This document shows, piece by piece, positions 61,940 through 64,000 of a stretch of 64,000 nucleotides of DNA (position 1 is the first letter of the stretch; each line of letters opens with the position of its first letter). This DNA is from Symbiodinium natans. Its lineage: Eukaryota > Sar > Dinophyceae > Suessiales > Symbiodiniaceae. The DNA lies in contig CAJNDS010002550.1 of the NCBI GenBank assembly GCA_905221605.1, positions 1 through 64,000 of the forward strand, given 5' to 3'. The notes beneath the pieces are model-generated. The model searched no databases. It had not been told where the DNA came from and worked only from the letters and a program-made list of their open reading frames with translations. The position numbers and the translations under genes are program-made.

Positions 61940-62015
61940 GTGTTAGGGTTTTGGGGTTTTGGGGTTTTGGGGTTTTGGGGTTTTGGGGTTTTGGGGTTTT
62001 GGGGTTTTGTGGTTT
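61940..62015. repeat. (TTTTGGGG)n variant array
   Basis: About 9 TTTTGGGG units within a degenerate TTTAGGG context. Confidence 0.9.
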
Positions 62016-62300
62016 GGGGGTTTTAGGACTGTAGGGTTCAGGGTTAGGGTTCTAGGGTTTTGGGGTTTAGGGCTTTTAGGGTTTCAGGGTCTAGGCTTTT
62101 TGATGATCGGCCACAGAGGCTAAATCTCTTGCAGCCAAGGTTGCTAGGCATGAGCAGTATGAGGGGGCTGACGTCGGTTTGATCCAGTAGCCTGACCCCG
62201 CCGGCCGGGGCTTAGAGTCAGTGCACGATGCCCGTTTCGCATGCGTGCATTTTCAACACGCATGTTTGCATGTGTCTGTACATATAGGGAGCGGGAGGGA

Positions 62301-62361
62301 GAAGGAGAGAGATGGAGAGAGAGAGAGAGAGGGAGTGATGGAGAGAGAGAGAGAGAGAGAG
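62301..62361. repeat. (GA)n microsatellite
   Basis: GA-rich tract with a few interruptions. Confidence 0.9.
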
Positions 62362-62507
62362 CGAAACAGAAAAAGAAACGTCATTTCTACAGAGCCAACT
62401 GTATGCTGAAGCACCCTAAACCCTAAACCCTAAACCCTAAACCCTAAACCCTAAACACTAAACCCTAAACCCTGAACCCTAAACCCTAAACCCTCTAGGG
62501 TCGAGAG

Positions 62508-62552
62508 GGCTTGGGCTTTGGACATGTGCTTGCTACCCATGGCGGGGTGTCA
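62508..62552 (+). CDS. TSP1 exon, M class (tentative)
   Basis: After CGAGAG| the frame reads GLGFGHVLATHGGVS, continuing VRRRLRTK if the GT at 62553 is not used. GGVSVRRR resembles GGG...R.R, but both cysteines are replaced. Confidence 0.4.
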
Positions 62553-62764
62553 GTCCGCCGTAGACTTCGCACCAAACCCCCAACGCCTCCCCACCCTCCC
62601 CCCCTCTCCTCCCCTCCCCTCCCCCCCAAAACCCAAGTCCACAAGCATCTTAGGGTTCAGGGTTTTGGGTTTAGGGTTTTGGGTTCAGGGTTTATAAGCA
62701 AGGATTCTAGGGATTGTAGGAATTGTAGGTACAGGGCAAATAGGGCTAAAAGCCTCAAGTGGAG

Positions 62765-62815
62765 GTGTGATGGTCAGATGCGCCGGCACAGACGGGCCTG
62801 GGAGCTCAGGAGCTT
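62765..62815 (+). CDS. TSP1 exon, M class, phase-2 start
   Basis: After GTGGAG| the frame reads CDGQMRRHRRAWELRS, the same layout as the 18003 exon (C..Q..R.R). The donor is not clear. Confidence 0.5.
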
Positions 62816-63547
62816 CCTTGCTTGGGGGTTTAGGGTTTAGGGTTTAGGGCTTCGGGCTTTAGGGTTCAGGGTTTAGGGTGTAGGGTTTAGGGCTTTTAGG
62901 GCTTGGGGCTTTAGGGTTTAGGGCTTAGGGCTTAGGCTTTAGGGTGAGTGCTACTTGTAGGCGTTTGTTTGAAATTGGGTTTAGGGTTCAGGGTATAGGG
63001 TTTAGGGTGTACCGCCGAAGTAACGGTACGCTTATATTTGGAAACTCCCAATGTGGATTAGTTCTCTCAAGTTTTAGTAGTTTTCCCCTTTATTGTTGGG
63101 CTTGGTTTTCAGTCTTCAAGTTTGGTTTCATACATAGTCTGAGGGTTTAATTGTATAGCTGATTGGTTTCTTTCGATTTCCGGATTCGGGGATGGAGGAT
63201 TTAGGGCTTGGTGGCTGAGGATTCGTATTAGCCTGGGACTTTTCTTTCGGATGAATGACGGGTGGGCTGTGGCGTGCAGTCTGGCATGCTTACGCACATG
63301 CGTACTCATCCCTTCCTGCAACTCCAAACCCCATTGATAATTAGGGGTGCTGGGCCCCGAAAGACCCCGAAACTTGTAACAACCCTATAGGCCCGAAACC
63401 CGAAACCCGAAACTCGAAACCCTAAACCCTAAACCCTCAACCCTCAACCCTAAACCCTAAACCCTAAACCCTAAACCCTAAACCCTAAACCCTAAACCCT
63501 AAACCCTAGCCCTAAACCCTAAACCCCCAGGGAAGATCCCTGCCCAG
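62816..63547. other. Spacer; G array then C array
   Basis: G-strand units 62826-62945, ordinary spacer to 63380, then C array 63415-63525. No clear exon. Confidence 0.55.
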
Positions 63548-63600
63548 GTGCAAAGCCACGCCGCCTGTGGCGGTCGGCAGTGTATGCCAAAAGCTGAGAG
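63548..63600 (+). CDS. TSP1 exon, C1 class, phase 0
   Basis: After TGCCCAG| the frame reads VQSHAACGGRQCMPKAERS, aligning with the 40985 exon (VPRNGGKLC). C array upstream and G array 63606-63655 downstream. Confidence 0.6.
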
Positions 63601-63657
63601 ATCAGGGTTTAGGGTTTAGGGTTTCGGGTTTAGGGTTTAGGGTTTAGGGTTTAGGGT

Positions 63658-63695
63658 CTATTTGTTTAAGAACCCCCAATACGGATCGTTGTTTT

Positions 63696-63726
<31 letters not shown>

Positions 63727-63747
63727 GGCTCTTAAGCAAATACTACC
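63658..63747. mobile_element. MITE family E, second copy
   Basis: Termini TATTTGTTTAAGAACCCCC and GGGGGCTCTTAAGCAAATA are inverted; the interior has T and G homopolymers. Confidence 0.65.
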
Positions 63748-63838
63748 TACAACACGACCTTACTCGTAAAACATTGCCTCGACTCGCAACTCTAGCTCCG
63801 TAAATAGACAAAAACAATAGATGTGTAACATTATGTGC

Positions 63839-63883
63839 AGATATATGTATATACGCATACATGCATATATATATATATATATG

Positions 63884-63914
<31 letters not shown>

Positions 63915-63920
63915 GTATGT
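63839..63920. repeat. (TA)n/(TG)n microsatellite
   Basis: Alternating purine-pyrimidine tract. Nothing recognisable follows to 64000. Confidence 0.9.
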
Positions 63921-64000
63921 TTCTTAAAATTCTTCATTTATGTATTTATTATCTACATGGTACCATCGGCTTGAAGGGGCCTTGGTACTATATCTCCGCT

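Larger units (their letters stand above)
61620..62507. other. Spacer with variant arrays and GA repeat
   Basis: G array 61670-61725, TTTTGGGG array 61940-62015, (GA)n 62301-62361 and C array 62413-62495. Confidence 0.6.
12903..63600 (+). other. Candidate giant multi-exon TSP1-repeat gene (span of listed exons)
   Basis: About 35 short + strand segments reading as parts of thrombospondin type 1 domains are listed separately below. TSP1 domains are extracellular, disulfide-bonded adhesion modules found in secreted and surface proteins, including those of alveolates. Exons are about 25-80 nt and introns about 0.25-2 kb. Classes keep characteristic phases: M starts in phase 2, C1 in 0, C2 in 1, N in 0. 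AG is followed by G in most acceptors. I saw no signal peptide, transmembrane segment or clear terminal exon, so both gene ends probably lie outside the window. Some exons have lost cysteines, so parts may be decayed or it may be an array of partial copies. No transcript evidence is available here. Confidence 0.6.

Noticed and set aside
1-64000. Internal telomeric arrays as separate chromosome ends or misassembly joints
   Set aside because: Both orientations alternate dozens of times with consistent short exons between them, which fits interstitial repeats better than end joins, although local misassembly cannot be excluded.
1-64000. CRISPR array, tRNA, rRNA or bacterial-type operons
   Set aside because: The repeats have no unique regular spacers, no cloverleaf or rRNA landmarks were seen, and gene structure is eukaryotic.

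Overview
The window looks like nuclear DNA of a dinoflagellate, probably of the Symbiodiniaceae type (inference). The reasons are plant-type (TTTAGGG)n telomere repeats everywhere, genes cut into very small exons, 3' splice sites followed by G (AG|G), some candidate GC or GA donors, and hundreds of short inverted-repeat elements. There are no bacterial operons, ribosome binding sites, tRNA, rRNA or CRISPR arrays that I can see. The left edge begins with C-strand telomere repeat, as a true left chromosome end would.

Region 1 (1-10.6 kb) is subtelomeric. It is strikingly rich in the palindrome CTNAG, in coding and non-coding parts alike. It holds a 40-aa ORF with a signal-peptide-like start (193-315), a 343-aa zinc-ribbon/coiled-coil protein (418-1449), about ten short open coding-like fragments separated by telomeric blocks, a 248-bp satellite (4157-5763), and a 1335-aa ORF (6191-10198). 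I read that ORF as a pogo/Tigger-like DDE transposase fused to a C48 (Ulp1/SENP) cysteine protease. Its 5' and 3' ends are frame-broken, so the element is probably decaying.

Region 2 (10.6-63.6 kb) looks at first like endless telomere-like repeats and MITEs. Between the repeat blocks, on the + strand only, lie about 35 micro-exon-sized segments (roughly 25-80 nt) that read as pieces of thrombospondin type 1 (TSP1) domains. They fall into N pieces (DC..S.W), M pieces (C...CGGG...R.R), C1 pieces (V...NGG..C) and C2 pieces (G..C.G...ET..C). Each class tends to have its own intron phase: M starts in phase 2, C1 in phase 0, C2 in phase 1, N in phase 0. Joining neighbours at AG|G and GT sites rebuilds TSP1 cores. 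The simplest reading is one very long multi-TSP1 adhesion/secreted-protein gene, or a decaying copy of one, whose introns are bordered by telomeric arrays. About two thirds of the exons have a CCCTAAA array upstream and a TTTAGGG array downstream, so many introns would begin with G-strand repeat and end with C-strand repeat and could fold into long hairpins.

An intact, intronless 508-aa gene (51030-52556) sits inside one of these introns on the same strand. It looks like an OAS/cGAS-type nucleotidyltransferase with a C-terminal membrane anchor. The remaining spacer DNA consists of at least nine families of short inverted-repeat elements, microsatellites, homopolymers and variant telomere-like arrays (TTTAGGGG, TTTTAGGG, TTTTGGGG, TTTGGGG). 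Several telomeric arrays are flanked by direct duplications or interrupt other elements, which suggests that they are insertions. All functional calls rest on reading the sequence alone; no database search was possible.
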